Positions 9,009 to 18,799 of a stretch of 58,540 bases of DNA are shown one piece after another. The stretch is from assembly GCA_016342585.1 (NCBI GenBank), contig JAEINK010000029.1, positions 1-58,540 of the forward strand. Direction: 5' to 3'. The position numbers and the translations under genes are program-made. The notes under the pieces are model-generated. The model was not told where the DNA came from. It saw only the letters and a list, made by a program, of their open reading frames with translations, and made no database searches. This DNA is from Spirochaetales bacterium. GTDB taxonomy: Bacteria; Spirochaetota; Spirochaetia; UBA9216. Positions within the stretch are counted from its first letter, which is position 1, and each line of letters starts with the position of its first letter.

Positions 9009-10754
9009 ATGGCAAGGATGACCATAAGGGTCCTTTGGGTAGCACTTACACTATGCGGTCTGGCATTTTTATTTTTCCTCACCCTCTCATTCAACCAGTT
9101 TTCAAGTCAAATGTTTGAGATCTCCTACCGGGGCAGGTGGGCGTTTGACAACAGTATAATCAAATTGATCAAATACTTCCCTGCACTCATGGGTTCAGCC
9201 ATACTGATATGCTACTCCCTCTTTTATAAACCGGCCCTCAATGACAGTGAGGGGGAGACCCTCCCCTTCTACAGACTGGTCATGTACAGCCTCATCCTCT
9301 TTCTGATATCCACTTTAGCCGGATTTCTTCTGAATGAAGTCATCGACCCCGGAGCCGAAGCCCGGCAGTATAGAAGAATGGAAGAGACCATAATCAGCCG
9401 GGAAATCCGCCAGCTCGCCGAAGAGGCCGAGAAGAACGGAGACCCCCGGACAGCCCTGGAGTTCTATAAAAGGCTCTCAACCCTCCAGCCGGAAGAGACC
9501 GAGTCCCTGGAAATTAAACAGGAGAGCCTGGAACAGCAGCTGGCAAGAACCGGGGCAGGCGGAGAGTCCACAGAGACCTTTATGAGAATGGTAGACAAAT
9601 CTCCTCAGGAACTCCTGAATGAGGCCAGAGGGTATGAAATCGAAGAGGATTATTTTTCAGCCTACTACTACAGCTCACTGGCCTACCAGATCGATAACCA
9701 GTATCCCGATGCCCGCCAGTTTGCCGCCAGAATGTGGTCAAAGATCGAAAGTACCGCCCCTATGAGGGAGGAACTTGAAAGGTCCTATATATTCAACAAG
9801 AAAAAAGAGGGAACCGCCCACCTCTCCGCGGGTCGGGGGATGGATGCCTACTATCTTTTTCTTACCCTTAGAGAGTACCTGTCAGAAAACGAGATAGCAC
9901 CAGATCCGGATATTAATAAATACCTCGAAACAGCCCGGCAGCTCTGCCTTGAGAGTTCATACTTCACAGAAGATACCTATACAGCATTAACCAGCCCCGG
10001 GTACCGGAACCTGGTCTTCCGGAACAGGGATACGGTTAACGGCCGTGAACACACGGAAATTGTCAGTTTCGGGAGAGCAATATCGCATATACCTTCAAGA
10101 GGAATGTGGATGGTCAAGGATGTTCAGGTAATCCGGTACAATCAGACGGGGATCCAATACAAATTTACAGCCCCCTTCGGAAAGATCATCTTTGGATCGG
10201 CAGACGGATCCAGAGGGCGCCTGATAATGCATGGCATAAACCCACGGGATAAAGAGGCCAATTTCCATGTAACCTATCTTGAGGGCAGTTCAAGACTTGA
10301 ACTGGAGAACATCCTCCCCCTCTATATCGGCAGCAGAGAACTTGAAGCACTGGCAGAGGAGAGCCTCGACTACACCATGACAAACCTTTTGTGGCTGTGG
10401 GAAGGCAGAGGAGTTCTGGATGAAGCCGGATTCCCCTCCGGGAAGATTCACTTGAAAATCCTGGAAAAAATCCTCTACCCCTTCTCATTTATCATACTCT
10501 GCCTGATTTCGGTTACCTTTGGCTGGAGAATGCGACAGAGGAGTGGCGGCCCCATACCCGCGACCTTCCTCCTTTTTCCCTTTCTACCCTCCCTGGTATT
10601 CAGCCTGTTCGAGCTCTACACAGCGGCCAATGTCTCACTCCTTTCGTTTATCAGGGATCTGGGCGGCTTTATCCCCGCCTTTACCATCCTGCTCGTAATT
10701 CAAGCAATAATCCTTACCTTCAGCTTCATTCTCATGGCGGGGCAGCGCTCCTAA
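9009..10754 (+). CDS. LptF/LptG-like permease with inserted helical (TPR-like) domain
   Basis: 581 residues with the LptF/LptG plan. Three N-terminal helices end in GFLLNEVIDPGAE, resembling the family motif NE..vP.A after the third helix. The C-terminal set contains ILYPFSFIILCLISVTFG, like the conserved LPxs segment. Between them lie a helical, charged stretch (about 120-300) with TPR-like repeats such as EDYFSAYYYSSLAYQIDNQYPDA, and then a beta-rich segment (about 330-440) that may be the jellyroll. The helical insert is not part of standard LptF or LptG. It is read in one unit with the preceding permease and the J-domain gene. Confidence 0.55.
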   Translation: MARMTIRVLWVALTLCGLAFLFFLTLSFNQFSSQMFEISYRGRWAFDNSIIKLIKYFPALMGSAILICYSLFYKPALNDSEGETLPFYRLVMYSLILFLISTLAGFLLNEVIDPGAEARQYRRMEETIISREIRQLAEEAEKNGDPRTALEFYKRLSTLQPEETESLEIKQESLEQQLARTGAGGESTETFMRMVDKSPQELLNEARGYEIEEDYFSAYYYSSLAYQIDNQYPDARQFAARMWSKIESTAPMREELERSYIFNKKKEGTAHLSAGRGMDAYYLFLTLREYLSENEIAPDPDINKYLETARQLCLESSYFTEDTYTALTSPGYRNLVFRNRDTVNGREHTEIVSFGRAISHIPSRGMWMVKDVQVIRYNQTGIQYKFTAPFGKIIFGSADGSRGRLIMHGINPRDKEANFHVTYLEGSSRLELENILPLYIGSRELEALAEESLDYTMTNLLWLWEGRGVLDEAGFPSGKIHLKILEKILYPFSFIILCLISVTFGWRMRQRSGGPIPATFLLFPFLPSLVFSLFELYTAANVSLLSFIRDLGGFIPAFTILLVIQAIILTFSFILMAGQRS

Positions 10755-10760
10755 GCATAA

Positions 10761-11555
10761 ATGAAAAAGGTAATCGCCATCCTCCTCAGGGAATTGAGGC
10801 TTCATAAATTTCTATTGATCGGGGTCTCCACGGGATTACTCCCCGGCTCACACCCGGTAATCTCGGTTATCGGTGGTCTTGTGGGGTATTTTCTTGATAC
10901 CATTTTGATAGAAGCACACCGGTCCCGTAAGATTAAAATTTTTATCGACGGACCGGATTTCGGGATCCTCGACCATCCGGAAACAAGATCCGCTGCAGAA
11001 ATACTCCTCTTTCTGGAACTTCAGGAGATGGAAGGGTTCTCCCCGGTTTATATCCGAAGTCCGGGGAATAAAGCGCGTCTATCACCATTGTTCAGTACAC
11101 TTCCCCTGGGAACAAGGATGATGGAGAGGATGAGTACATCCTATAAAATGGCGAATCATGATGAGGTGGAAAAACTGGGGCATATGCTGAAAACCCTCTT
11201 TCTGCCCGGGGAATCCTTAGCGTTTCTTCAGAATTTCTCAGATATCGTTCCAGGAGAGGGGATATCCTCAACGGCCTATGGTGCGATAAACCGGTTGATA
11301 TCGGTATGGGGGATAGAAAGAGAAAAGCTTCCGCCTAAGTTAAAACCCCTTGAAGAGGATGAAACCCAGTGGAAAATCCTGGGACTCCCCCCGGGAAGCC
11401 CGCCCGAAGAAATTCGAAAAACCTACCGTTACCTCTCCGGCCAATTCCACCCCGATACGACAGGAGATCTGTCGCTTCTCCAACGCAGGAATGCAGAAGA
11501 AGCCTTTCTGAAAATCAAAAGGGCCTATGAACATTTGATGGCAAAGATGAAATAA
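10761..11555 (+). CDS. Membrane-anchored protein with C-terminal J domain
   Basis: 264 residues. The last 60 residues form a DnaJ J domain with an intact HPD motif (GQFHPDTTGD), which stimulates DnaK ATPase. The N terminus has a hydrophobic stretch (about 15-50). The middle part, with helical LGHMLKTLF- and FLQNFSDIVP-like segments, could be a TerB-like or DjlA-like domain, which I cannot confirm. It begins six bases after the permease stop codon, so it is probably co-transcribed and may assist assembly of the envelope pair. Confidence 0.75.
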   Translation: MKKVIAILLRELRLHKFLLIGVSTGLLPGSHPVISVIGGLVGYFLDTILIEAHRSRKIKIFIDGPDFGILDHPETRSAAEILLFLELQEMEGFSPVYIRSPGNKARLSPLFSTLPLGTRMMERMSTSYKMANHDEVEKLGHMLKTLFLPGESLAFLQNFSDIVPGEGISSTAYGAINRLISVWGIEREKLPPKLKPLEEDETQWKILGLPPGSPPEEIRKTYRYLSGQFHPDTTGDLSLLQRRNAEEAFLKIKRAYEHLMAKMK

Positions 11556-11598
11556 GCCCCCCGGCCGAAAACCGGGGTACTCCAGTATTAAAGACCCC

Positions 11599-12555
11599 TT
11601 ACACCTTTGAATCCGCAAGTCTCTTCATTTCAAAATCAATGACAGCCGGAACATCCGCATTTATGCAGATCTCAACCGCCTGCCGATCCTTCCAGAGCCC
11701 CATATGATCGAACTCATGTCTTCCGGGAAAGGTCTTCCCCCTGCCGACCCCATTACAGGTCGCGACAACCACCGGCCTTTTTATGACGGTAAAAAGCTCT
11801 GGCCGCAGAAGATAGGTGATGGCGGTGGAGTCATGGACGTGAATATCCGTATCTCCCAGGACAGTTTTATAAAAACTTCGGTAGAAAGGGAGTATCTTCG
11901 CCAGATGCTGAGCCCTGGGGTTATCAATCTCCCCAATGGAGTCCAGTACCGCCGCCTTCATAAGAACTTTTTCGGTAACATCCAGACCGCAGACCGTAAT
12001 CGGACAGGCAGCACGAAATACGATATCGGCTGCTTCAGGATCCTTCACGATATTGGCTTCGGCCGCCGGGGTCGCATTACCGGCGCAGAAACAGTTCCCC
12101 CCCATGAGAACGATCCGCTTTATCTTCTTATCCAGCCCCGGTTCGGCAAGGAGGGCCAGGGCAATATTCGTCAAAGGCCCGATGGGGACAAGAGTTACCT
12201 CACCGGGAAACTCATTCACTTTCTGAATTATAAATTCGGAAGCTCTCTCATCTACGGGCTTACCAAGGGGGGCAGGCAGGTTTATGTTCCCCTGCCCATC
12301 ATCACCATGGACAAAAGTGGCGGGATCTGTGAATTTCCCCTTAAAAGGGTGATCTGCCCCCCTGGAAACAGGAATATCCGTCCTTTCGGCAATCTCCAGA
12401 AGTTTTAGGGCATTGGCAGTGGTGACATCTGTAAATCCATTTCCAAAAATCGTGGTAAGCCCCAGAACTTCAAGTTCCGGTGATTCCAGGGCATAAAAGA
12501 TCGCCATGGCATCGTCGATCCCGGGATCCGTATCAATAATTATCTTTTCAGCCAT
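11599..12555 (-). CDS. Inosine-uridine-preferring nucleoside hydrolase
   Basis: Hydrolyses the N-glycosidic bond of ribonucleosides for salvage. The calcium-binding signature DTDPGIDDA is near the N terminus. The ribose-binding VLMGGN and the later HDSTAITYLL (catalytic His/Asp region) are in place. 318 residues, normal length. AAGGAG precedes the ATG. Substrate preference (purine or pyrimidine) cannot be fixed from sequence alone. Confidence 0.93.
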   Translation of the reverse strand: MAEKIIIDTDPGIDDAMAIFYALESPELEVLGLTTIFGNGFTDVTTANALKLLEIAERTDIPVSRGADHPFKGKFTDPATFVHGDDGQGNINLPAPLGKPVDERASEFIIQKVNEFPGEVTLVPIGPLTNIALALLAEPGLDKKIKRIVLMGGNCFCAGNATPAAEANIVKDPEAADIVFRAACPITVCGLDVTEKVLMKAAVLDSIGEIDNPRAQHLAKILPFYRSFYKTVLGDTDIHVHDSTAITYLLRPELFTVIKRPVVVATCNGVGRGKTFPGRHEFDHMGLWKDRQAVEICINADVPAVIDFEMKRLADSKV

Positions 12556-12682
12556 TTTATCTCCTTGTATATTCAGTCCATTTTACACTATTTTTACCTC
12601 ATTTTTACATACTTAATAATCATTTCCTTCCCACAAGGTAACGAAATGATTATGATGGAACCAGAAAATAATGGAGAGGTTT

Positions 12683-14776
12683 ATGTCCGATATAAAAACA
12701 AAAATAAAGCAGAGCATGCTTGAGAAACTTGAAAACGCTACCGTTAAAAAATTCATACTCCAAATGCTATTATATACCTTACTGATTTATCTTACCGCGG
12801 TGATTATAATCGCTGTAGGGGAGTTGATCATTTACAATATTACCTATGGTAATTCCAGCTTCCTGGGATTTTTGGCGTACTTTGCTGTTATTGCCCTTAC
12901 AGTCTTTCTTCCAACAGCAGTATTATCCATGATCATCGTCTTTTTTCTGACAAAACCCATTGTTGCTGTTATGAAGAGGAATGAAAATGGGGAGACCATA
13001 ACAAGAGAAGAGTTCCAGGCCGCCAGAAAACGGAGCAATCGGATGCCGGAAATCATATTCCTGGTAAATCTGATTATTCCCCTGGCTATCAGCTTTATAC
13101 GCCCCTTCCCCGAAGATAACTATATCACCTATTTCATCCCCACCATCAAGGATCTATGTGTTTTCCTCTTAGTCAGTTTGACCCAGAATGCAGTTTATCA
13201 GCGACTGCTCATGAGACCCCGGGCTATACTCAAAATCTATTCAATAGACCATAGCTCCAGCCACTGGTTTTCCAAAAATGTAGACAAGATTCAGCTCTAT
13301 GCCACATTCCTTTTCATCTGTATAACCCTCTTCTACTCGGTTTTTACATTCATCGATACAACCTTCCTTTCCCAAACACCCCCCGAATCGGGAGTAGCGG
13401 CTGAAATCGAAGATACCGGAGATGAAATTTTAAGTAAAATGCGAAACCACATGGAACAGAGCATGGGAGATGAGTTTGAACGAGGCAAAGAGCTCCTGGA
13501 TACCATGAGGGAAAAGACGGTTAATCTGGCAAACTCTGCGGGAGTCCTTTTCCTTATTATGATCATTTATACACTTGTGATTGTCGCCATGGTCGATATA
13601 ATCGTCTCATCATCGAAAAGGGTGCAGGGGAAAATTGTGGGCCAACTCCTGATAGAGATGGCTGAAGGCGAGGCGGACCTGACAAGACGGGTCCTGATTG
13701 TACAGCCAGATAATTCTGGAGAGTTATCAGAACTCCTGAATCATGTTCTGGATAAACTCCAGAACATGTTTTTAAACATAAAAGGAAGTGCCGAAAAGGT
13801 TTCAAAAGCCTCGACCGATATTTCCAGTGTTCTTGAAAACACCGTAGCCGCCACCGAGGAGATGATAGCTTCAGTAGCACAGATCAATGCAAATGCCGAC
13901 CGAAACAGCACAATCATAACGGATTCAAAACTATCACTGGAACAGACCCTGGTCTCCCTTGAAAAGATCAGTGGCAATGTTAATACACAGGCAGCCTATG
14001 TAGAACAGACTTCCAGTGCCATGACCGAAATGGTGGCCAATATTCAGTCAGTTAATGCTGTTACATCCAAGGCAAACTCCCTGGCCGAATCCCTCTCTGA
14101 AATCAGTGAGGCGGGGAGTATGGCGGTAAGCAACTCGATCAATGCGGTCAGGGATATCGAGACATCTTCAACAGAGGTGAGCAGCCTGGTTACAGTCATA
14201 TCCAAAATCCTTGCCCAGACAAATATGCTCGCCATGAATGCGGCAATCGAGGCTGCCCATGCCGGTGATGCGGGAAGGGGTTTTGCCGTGGTAGCCGAAG
14301 AGGTCAGAAACCTGGCAGACAACTCAGCATCCAACCTTAAAACCATATCCGCCAATATGAAGGATGTAATGGTAAAGGTTAACAATGGTGTAAACCTTTC
14401 TGAAACAGCCGGCTCCTCCCTCAACGAAATCAGTGAAAAAACCCAGCAGACAACCAATCTGATGAGTGAAGTCGCCTCGGCCATGGGAGAACAGGCCGCC
14501 GGTGCCAATGAAGTCCTTGATTCTATAAACTCCCTGGTCGATGCCTCCTCGGAAATAAGCTCCCTCTCGGATGAGCAGCGGAAAAATAATCACATCATGC
14601 GAACAAACCTGAATAAAACCGTGGATGCCTTTTCAGAAGTGCAGCTGGCTACGAAAGAGCTGACCGAAGGGAATCGGGAGATCCTTCGCGGCATCGATGC
14701 CTTAAAAGAGGTAATAACTAAAAATGAAGAGGTTGTTCGTGAGCTCCAGGATGATCTTGGGGGGTATAAAGTATAG
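12683..14776 (+). CDS. Methyl-accepting chemotaxis protein
   Basis: Transmembrane chemoreceptor signalling to CheA/CheW. An N-terminal membrane part with several hydrophobic segments (about 30-65, 85-105, 145-175 and 205-225), a further helix near 290-315, a HAMP-like linker, and a cytoplasmic coiled coil. The conserved hairpin tip reads [24 protein letters not shown], split here as [16 protein letters not shown] and [10 protein letters not shown]. The sensory domain is mostly membrane embedded, so the ligand is unknown. A GGAGAGG lies six bases before the ATG at 12683, which I prefer to the ATG at 12671. Confidence 0.95.
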   Translation: MSDIKTKIKQSMLEKLENATVKKFILQMLLYTLLIYLTAVIIIAVGELIIYNITYGNSSFLGFLAYFAVIALTVFLPTAVLSMIIVFFLTKPIVAVMKRNENGETITREEFQAARKRSNRMPEIIFLVNLIIPLAISFIRPFPEDNYITYFIPTIKDLCVFLLVSLTQNAVYQRLLMRPRAILKIYSIDHSSSHWFSKNVDKIQLYATFLFICITLFYSVFTFIDTTFLSQTPPESGVAAEIEDTGDEILSKMRNHMEQSMGDEFERGKELLDTMREKTVNLANSAGVLFLIMIIYTLVIVAMVDIIVSSSKRVQGKIVGQLLIEMAEGEADLTRRVLIVQPDNSGELSELLNHVLDKLQNMFLNIKGSAEKVSKASTDISSVLENTVAATEEMIASVAQINANADRNSTIITDSKLSLEQTLVSLEKISGNVNTQAAYVEQTSSAMTEMVANIQSVNAVTSKANSLAESLSEISEAGSMAVSNSINAVRDIETSSTEVSSLVTVISKILAQTNMLAMNAAIEAAHAGDAGRGFAVVAEEVRNLADNSASNLKTISANMKDVMVKVNNGVNLSETAGSSLNEISEKTQQTTNLMSEVASAMGEQAAGANEVLDSINSLVDASSEISSLSDEQRKNNHIMRTNLNKTVDAFSEVQLATKELTEGNREILRGIDALKEVITKNEEVVRELQDDLGGYKV

Positions 14777-14821
14777 GGTGCGGACGGTTATGCATAATAT
14801 GCTTTGCTTATGGAGGGACAG

Positions 14822-16006
14822 ATGTCGATCAATCTGATTCTCACTGTCATAATTCTCGGAGGCTGGCTCTCTTCCAGGCTTTTTAATGCGGCAAAACTCC
14901 CGAACATACTCGGGATGGTTATCTTCGGGATTATCACCGGTTCTCTGATAGGAAACCGTATCCCCCAAACCCTCTGGGATATTGAACCCATGCTTAAATC
15001 CATGGCTCTGATTGTCATACTGCTCAGAGCAGGTTTAGGCCTTTCCAAAGCAACCCTCCAGAAGGCGGGCAGAACAGCCATCCTGATGACCTTTATCCCC
15101 TGCCTCTTTGAAGGGGGTGCCCTGATCCTCCTTTTTCACCACTTTTTCAATTTCGACTGGTACGTCTCGGGCCTCACAGCCTTCATGATTGCGGCTGTTT
15201 CACCCGCAGTCATCGTACCCTCCATGCTGACTTTAATCGAAGAGAATTATGGAAAGAAAAACGAAGTCCCTTCAATTGTACTTGCCGGCGCCTCTGCCGA
15301 CGATGTATTTGCCATAACACTCTTCTCAGTCTTCCTGGGTTTGGCAACATCATCGGGGGTCAGTATCAGCCGTGCACTTATATCCATCCCTGTCTCCATT
15401 ATCGGAGGCATTGGACTGGGTCTCTTTGTCGGCTGGCTGCTTGTAAAATATTTTCAGAAGAGGCATGAACATGTCCGTGCAACCGAAAAAACACTGATTC
15501 TCCTCATGGTGGGGGTACTCCTTGTACAGCTTGGCGATAAACTCCATATAGCCGCCCTGCTCGGGGTGATGACAGTAGGATTCATTCTCCTGGAAGGTGC
15601 CGAATACATTGCCCATGAACTGGCCTCTAAACTGAAAAAAATATGGATATTTGCGGAGATCATTCTTTTTGTACTCATCGGCCTCTCGGTCGATATCCAG
15701 ACCGCCATGGGGGCCGGCCTGAGAGGTCTTATGGTAATCACCATCGGGCTTGTATTTCGCTCCCTGGGTGTTTTTCTATCAACACTGGGTTCGAAACTTA
15801 GCCGGAATGAGAGGGCCTTCTGCGTCATTGCCTACCTTCCCAAAGCTACCGTTCAGGCGGCCCTGGGTTCAGTAGCCCTTCAGAGCGGGATTGCCGAAGG
15901 AGAAGTAATCCTCGCCCTGGCTGTCCTTTCCATCATCTTCACAGCTCCTGTCGGGTTGATAGGTATAAAAGTATTCGGCAAACGGCTGCTGAATATGAAC
16001 TTATAG
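14822..16006 (+). CDS. Cation:proton antiporter (CPA family)
   Basis: Multi-pass inner-membrane exchanger with about 12 hydrophobic segments and 394 residues. The ASADDVFAIT segment carries the paired acidic residues of Na+/H+ exchangers. The AVSPAVIVPSML and LPKATVQAALGSVAL segments also match the CPA1/CPA2 fold. No C-terminal TrkA-N domain. I chose the ATG at 14822 because GGAGGG lies four bases upstream; the longer frame begins with an unsupported TTG. Ion specificity is unknown. Confidence 0.88.
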   Translation: MSINLILTVIILGGWLSSRLFNAAKLPNILGMVIFGIITGSLIGNRIPQTLWDIEPMLKSMALIVILLRAGLGLSKATLQKAGRTAILMTFIPCLFEGGALILLFHHFFNFDWYVSGLTAFMIAAVSPAVIVPSMLTLIEENYGKKNEVPSIVLAGASADDVFAITLFSVFLGLATSSGVSISRALISIPVSIIGGIGLGLFVGWLLVKYFQKRHEHVRATEKTLILLMVGVLLVQLGDKLHIAALLGVMTVGFILLEGAEYIAHELASKLKKIWIFAEIILFVLIGLSVDIQTAMGAGLRGLMVITIGLVFRSLGVFLSTLGSKLSRNERAFCVIAYLPKATVQAALGSVALQSGIAEGEVILALAVLSIIFTAPVGLIGIKVFGKRLLNMNL

Positions 16007-16023
16007 GGGTTTTTCAGCAGCCG
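15983..16023. terminator. Hairpin shared by the antiporter and murA 3' ends
   Basis: CGGCTGCTGAA (15983-15993) is perfectly complementary to TTCAGCAGCCG (16013-16023). The loop holds both stop codons of the convergent genes. There is no clear T tract, so it may be a weak bidirectional terminator or a transcript stabiliser. Confidence 0.45.
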
Positions 16024-17336
16024 CTTTCAGGAAAATCTGAAGAGCAGTCACCCCTTTCAATCCTGGCACCCAGGCCCTGGAGGCGTTCAACAAGCCCCTC
16101 GTATCCCCGTTCAATCTGATAGACATTGTCGATGAGGCTTTTTCCTTCGGCACAGAGGGCCGCAATAACCATGGCCATTCCGGCTCGCACATCGGGGGAG
16201 ACAAGGTAGGATCCCCGGAGTCGTGCGGGTCCGCTGACGACCGCCCGGTGGGGGTCACAGAGAATTATCCGGGCACCCATGGCGATAAGTTTATCGACAA
16301 AAAACATCCGCGATTCGAACATCTTCTCATGAATCAATACCGTCCCGTCAACTTGTGTTGAAACCACTGTCATGATACTCGTAAGATCCGGTGGAAAGCC
16401 CGGCCAGGGGGCATCATCGATCTTGGGTATGGAACCGCCCATATCCGGAACAACTTTTAACTCCTGAACAGGAGGGACATAGATATTATTTTCATCATTT
16501 TCCCAATGGATTCCCAGCTTGGCAAAGGCAACACGGCACATTCTCATATGCCGGGGACAGGCATTTTCAATAACAAGGTCCCCCCGGGTTACCGCGGCCA
16601 AACCAATGAAAGAACCAACCTCCATGAAGTCTGCACCGATTGAGAAGTCGGTACCGCCTAATTTTGCAACACCTTCGATAATGAGTATATTGGAACCGAT
16701 TCCTGTTATCTTTGCCCCCATGGCATTAAGCATATTGCATAAATCCTGAACATGCGGTTCCGATGCGGCGTTTGAAATGGTTGTTGTACCCTCAGCGAGG
16801 ACGGCAGCAGAGATAGCATTTTCGGTGGCCGTAACACTGGCCTCATCGAGGAAGAGATCCACACCAACCAGCTTGTTCGCCGTAAGCCTGAAAAGTCCGT
16901 CCACCTCGATCCGTGCCCCCAGTTCAGAAAAGGCCAGAAAGTGGGTATCCAGCCGACGGCGGCCAATAACATCGCCACCGGGCGGGGGCAGCATTACCTT
17001 TCCCAGCCTTGCCAGGAGGGGACCGGCAAACAGGATGGAAGCCCGGACAGCCCGGGCCTGGTCAGCGGGGATTTCCGAAGTCTTGATATTGGTTACCTTC
17101 ACTTCAAAGACACCACCACTTCGCTTCTTTACACTGGCGCCAAGATATTTCAAGACATCGAACATAACCTTTACATCTTCGATATCGGGTATATTTCTGA
17201 GGATTACAGTTTCATCGGTTAGAAGACAGGCAGCAATACAGGGAAGGGCGGCATTTTTATTCCCGCTGGCCTTAACAGTCCCTTTTATCGGAAATCCGCC
17301 GTCGATGGTATATTTAGTATTTGCAGAACTTTTCAT
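16014..17336 (-). CDS. murA: UDP-N-acetylglucosamine 1-carboxyvinyltransferase, Asp-type active site
   Basis: First committed step of peptidoglycan synthesis: transfers enolpyruvyl from PEP to UDP-GlcNAc. The N-terminal GNKNAALP and full length (440 residues) are typical. The active-site loop reads [15 protein letters not shown]. The residue aligned with the catalytic, fosfomycin-alkylated Cys115 of E. coli MurA is Asp. That replacement is known in Mycobacterium, Chlamydia and Borrelia enzymes, which are active but intrinsically fosfomycin resistant. No ribosome-binding site; a TATAAT box ends eight bases before the ATG. Confidence 0.97.
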   Translation of the reverse strand: MKSSANTKYTIDGGFPIKGTVKASGNKNAALPCIAACLLTDETVILRNIPDIEDVKVMFDVLKYLGASVKKRSGGVFEVKVTNIKTSEIPADQARAVRASILFAGPLLARLGKVMLPPPGGDVIGRRRLDTHFLAFSELGARIEVDGLFRLTANKLVGVDLFLDEASVTATENAISAAVLAEGTTTISNAASEPHVQDLCNMLNAMGAKITGIGSNILIIEGVAKLGGTDFSIGADFMEVGSFIGLAAVTRGDLVIENACPRHMRMCRVAFAKLGIHWENDENNIYVPPVQELKVVPDMGGSIPKIDDAPWPGFPPDLTSIMTVVSTQVDGTVLIHEKMFESRMFFVDKLIAMGARIILCDPHRAVVSGPARLRGSYLVSPDVRAGMAMVIAALCAEGKSLIDNVYQIERGYEGLVERLQGLGARIERGDCSSDFPESGC

Positions 17337-17344
17337 ATTGAGAA

Positions 17345-17350
17345 ATTATA
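17345..17350 (-). promoter_or_regulatory. -10 box of murA, predicted leaderless
   Basis: An extended -10 element, TGTTATAAT, lies in the 27-bp gap after the upstream lipoprotein gene. Its hexamer TATAAT ends eight bases before the murA ATG. The -35 region is weak (GTTGAA, 16-bp spacer), so read-through from upstream may also contribute. Confidence 0.5.
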
Positions 17351-17363
17351 ACAGATAAAAGGA

Positions 17364-18671
17364 TTATTCAACAGGAACAAACCCGAATTGGTCGTCACTG
17401 AAGGGATTCCGGTTCATCACCAGCCTTGCCCGGTAATAGGAGCCGCCATTATCCGTGATAATCCCCATGGTAAAAGGAAATTCGAAGCGCCCCCGCTTCT
17501 CATAAGTAAAAGGGGTCTCCATCAAAACAGGGTAAACGACATCATGAATATGCAAATCACTAAAAGGTTCACCACCCCCTTCAGCAGGCAGGAAGAGTTC
17601 TTCAAAAATCTCCGATTGAGAGGCTCCTTTTCTTGTATATTCATCTTCTGTATCGGGAAGAAGGACATAATCCAGGAAAGCGCGTCTATCACCGGAAAGG
17701 AGAGTTTCTGCCATCCCGGAAAAGAAGGTCCGCAGATTCCTGACAATGTTTGTACTCCGTGATTCGATGAACTCTTCGCCATTCCACTTATACCAGGTCA
17801 GGAAGGTTTCATATCCTATCCCCTCCTCGGCTGCCTGTTCGTGGACAACCACATCAATAATACCATCACCGTCAATATCATCCACTACAGGAATCACTGA
17901 AAGGGTCTCCTGAATAGCGAATCGACTGATCCCCTGACCATTCAGAATGACCCACTCCTGCCGGGTTCCCCCCTGTGTCTTAAAGGAGGTCGAAACGGCA
18001 AAGGGAAAATCCCGCCCCACCTTTATCTCCTGAGTTCTGAATCCAGTAAAAACAAGCTGCCGGCTTATGGGGATCGAATATCTCAAGACAACCTTTCCCG
18101 GATACTGATAGAAGATTAAAAGGGAGTAGCTGATATACTCTTTTCGTTCATAAAAAAGTCTGACAGGATCTTTCAGGATTTCGGCATCTATCCCGCCGGC
18201 CGCTCCCCTTTCAATGAGGGGATCTATCTGCGAAGCCTCAACCACCGGCATTATAAAATCCTCATACCCGTTTTTATCCAGATCATGGCTGATTCCCAGG
18301 GGGGAATTATTCTCATTCAAATGTATAAGGATTTCCGGAACAAGGGCGATCGCCCGCCGGCGAAGCTCTCTTCCCGAAAAGGGTGCCGGGACAGAGGGCT
18401 CCGGTTCAACAGATTCTTCCTCCTGACTACTATCTGACACCAAACCTGTTTCCATCTCCGGTTTGCCCCCATCGGCTGGTTCCGGTACAGGCAGAGGTTC
18501 AGAACTCTCCTCAACCAGCTTATTCGTATCGACCCCGTTCCCGTCTGTCGATGCCGGCTCTATTTTCACCTCTGAAACAGGATCATCAGAAATCTGATTG
18601 TCTGAACCAGGAAGGGCAGCACAGGATGTTAAAAAGAGGAAAAGGATGAGGATAGTCAGGAGACGATTCAT
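17364..18671 (-). CDS. Lipoprotein with VCBS/FG-GAP-like calcium-binding segments
   Basis: 435 residues. Signal peptide with lipobox LTSC. A low-complexity Pro/Glu/Ser linker (about 25-100) follows, suggesting a surface tether. The folded part contains DIDGDGIIDVVV and HDLDKNGYEDFI, which look like the Asp-rich calcium loops of VCBS/FG-GAP propeller repeats. Function unknown; the protein is probably exposed outside the inner membrane. No ribosome-binding site, and a TATAAA box ends six bases before the ATG. murA follows after 27 bases. Confidence 0.75.
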   Translation of the reverse strand: MNRLLTILILFLFLTSCAALPGSDNQISDDPVSEVKIEPASTDGNGVDTNKLVEESSEPLPVPEPADGGKPEMETGLVSDSSQEEESVEPEPSVPAPFSGRELRRRAIALVPEILIHLNENNSPLGISHDLDKNGYEDFIMPVVEASQIDPLIERGAAGGIDAEILKDPVRLFYERKEYISYSLLIFYQYPGKVVLRYSIPISRQLVFTGFRTQEIKVGRDFPFAVSTSFKTQGGTRQEWVILNGQGISRFAIQETLSVIPVVDDIDGDGIIDVVVHEQAAEEGIGYETFLTWYKWNGEEFIESRSTNIVRNLRTFFSGMAETLLSGDRRAFLDYVLLPDTEDEYTRKGASQSEIFEELFLPAEGGGEPFSDLHIHDVVYPVLMETPFTYEKRGRFEFPFTMGIITDNGGSYYRARLVMNRNPFSDDQFGFVPVE

Positions 18672-18677
18672 TTCGTA

Positions 18678-18706
18678 TTTATATTAACAACTAACAGGCC
18701 TGTAAG
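18678..18706 (-). promoter_or_regulatory. Promoter of the 17364-18671 lipoprotein gene, predicted leaderless
   Basis: CTTACA, a 17-bp spacer and TATAAA (18678-18683), with only six bases from the -10 box to the ATG. Confidence 0.5.
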
Positions 18707-18799
18707 CCACTACTTTTTCACAAATGAACTAAATTCTCATGGGATTTGGTCTGTATTTTCCGGGGTATTTATTATATAAAGTACCTCAGGAGGAGATTT

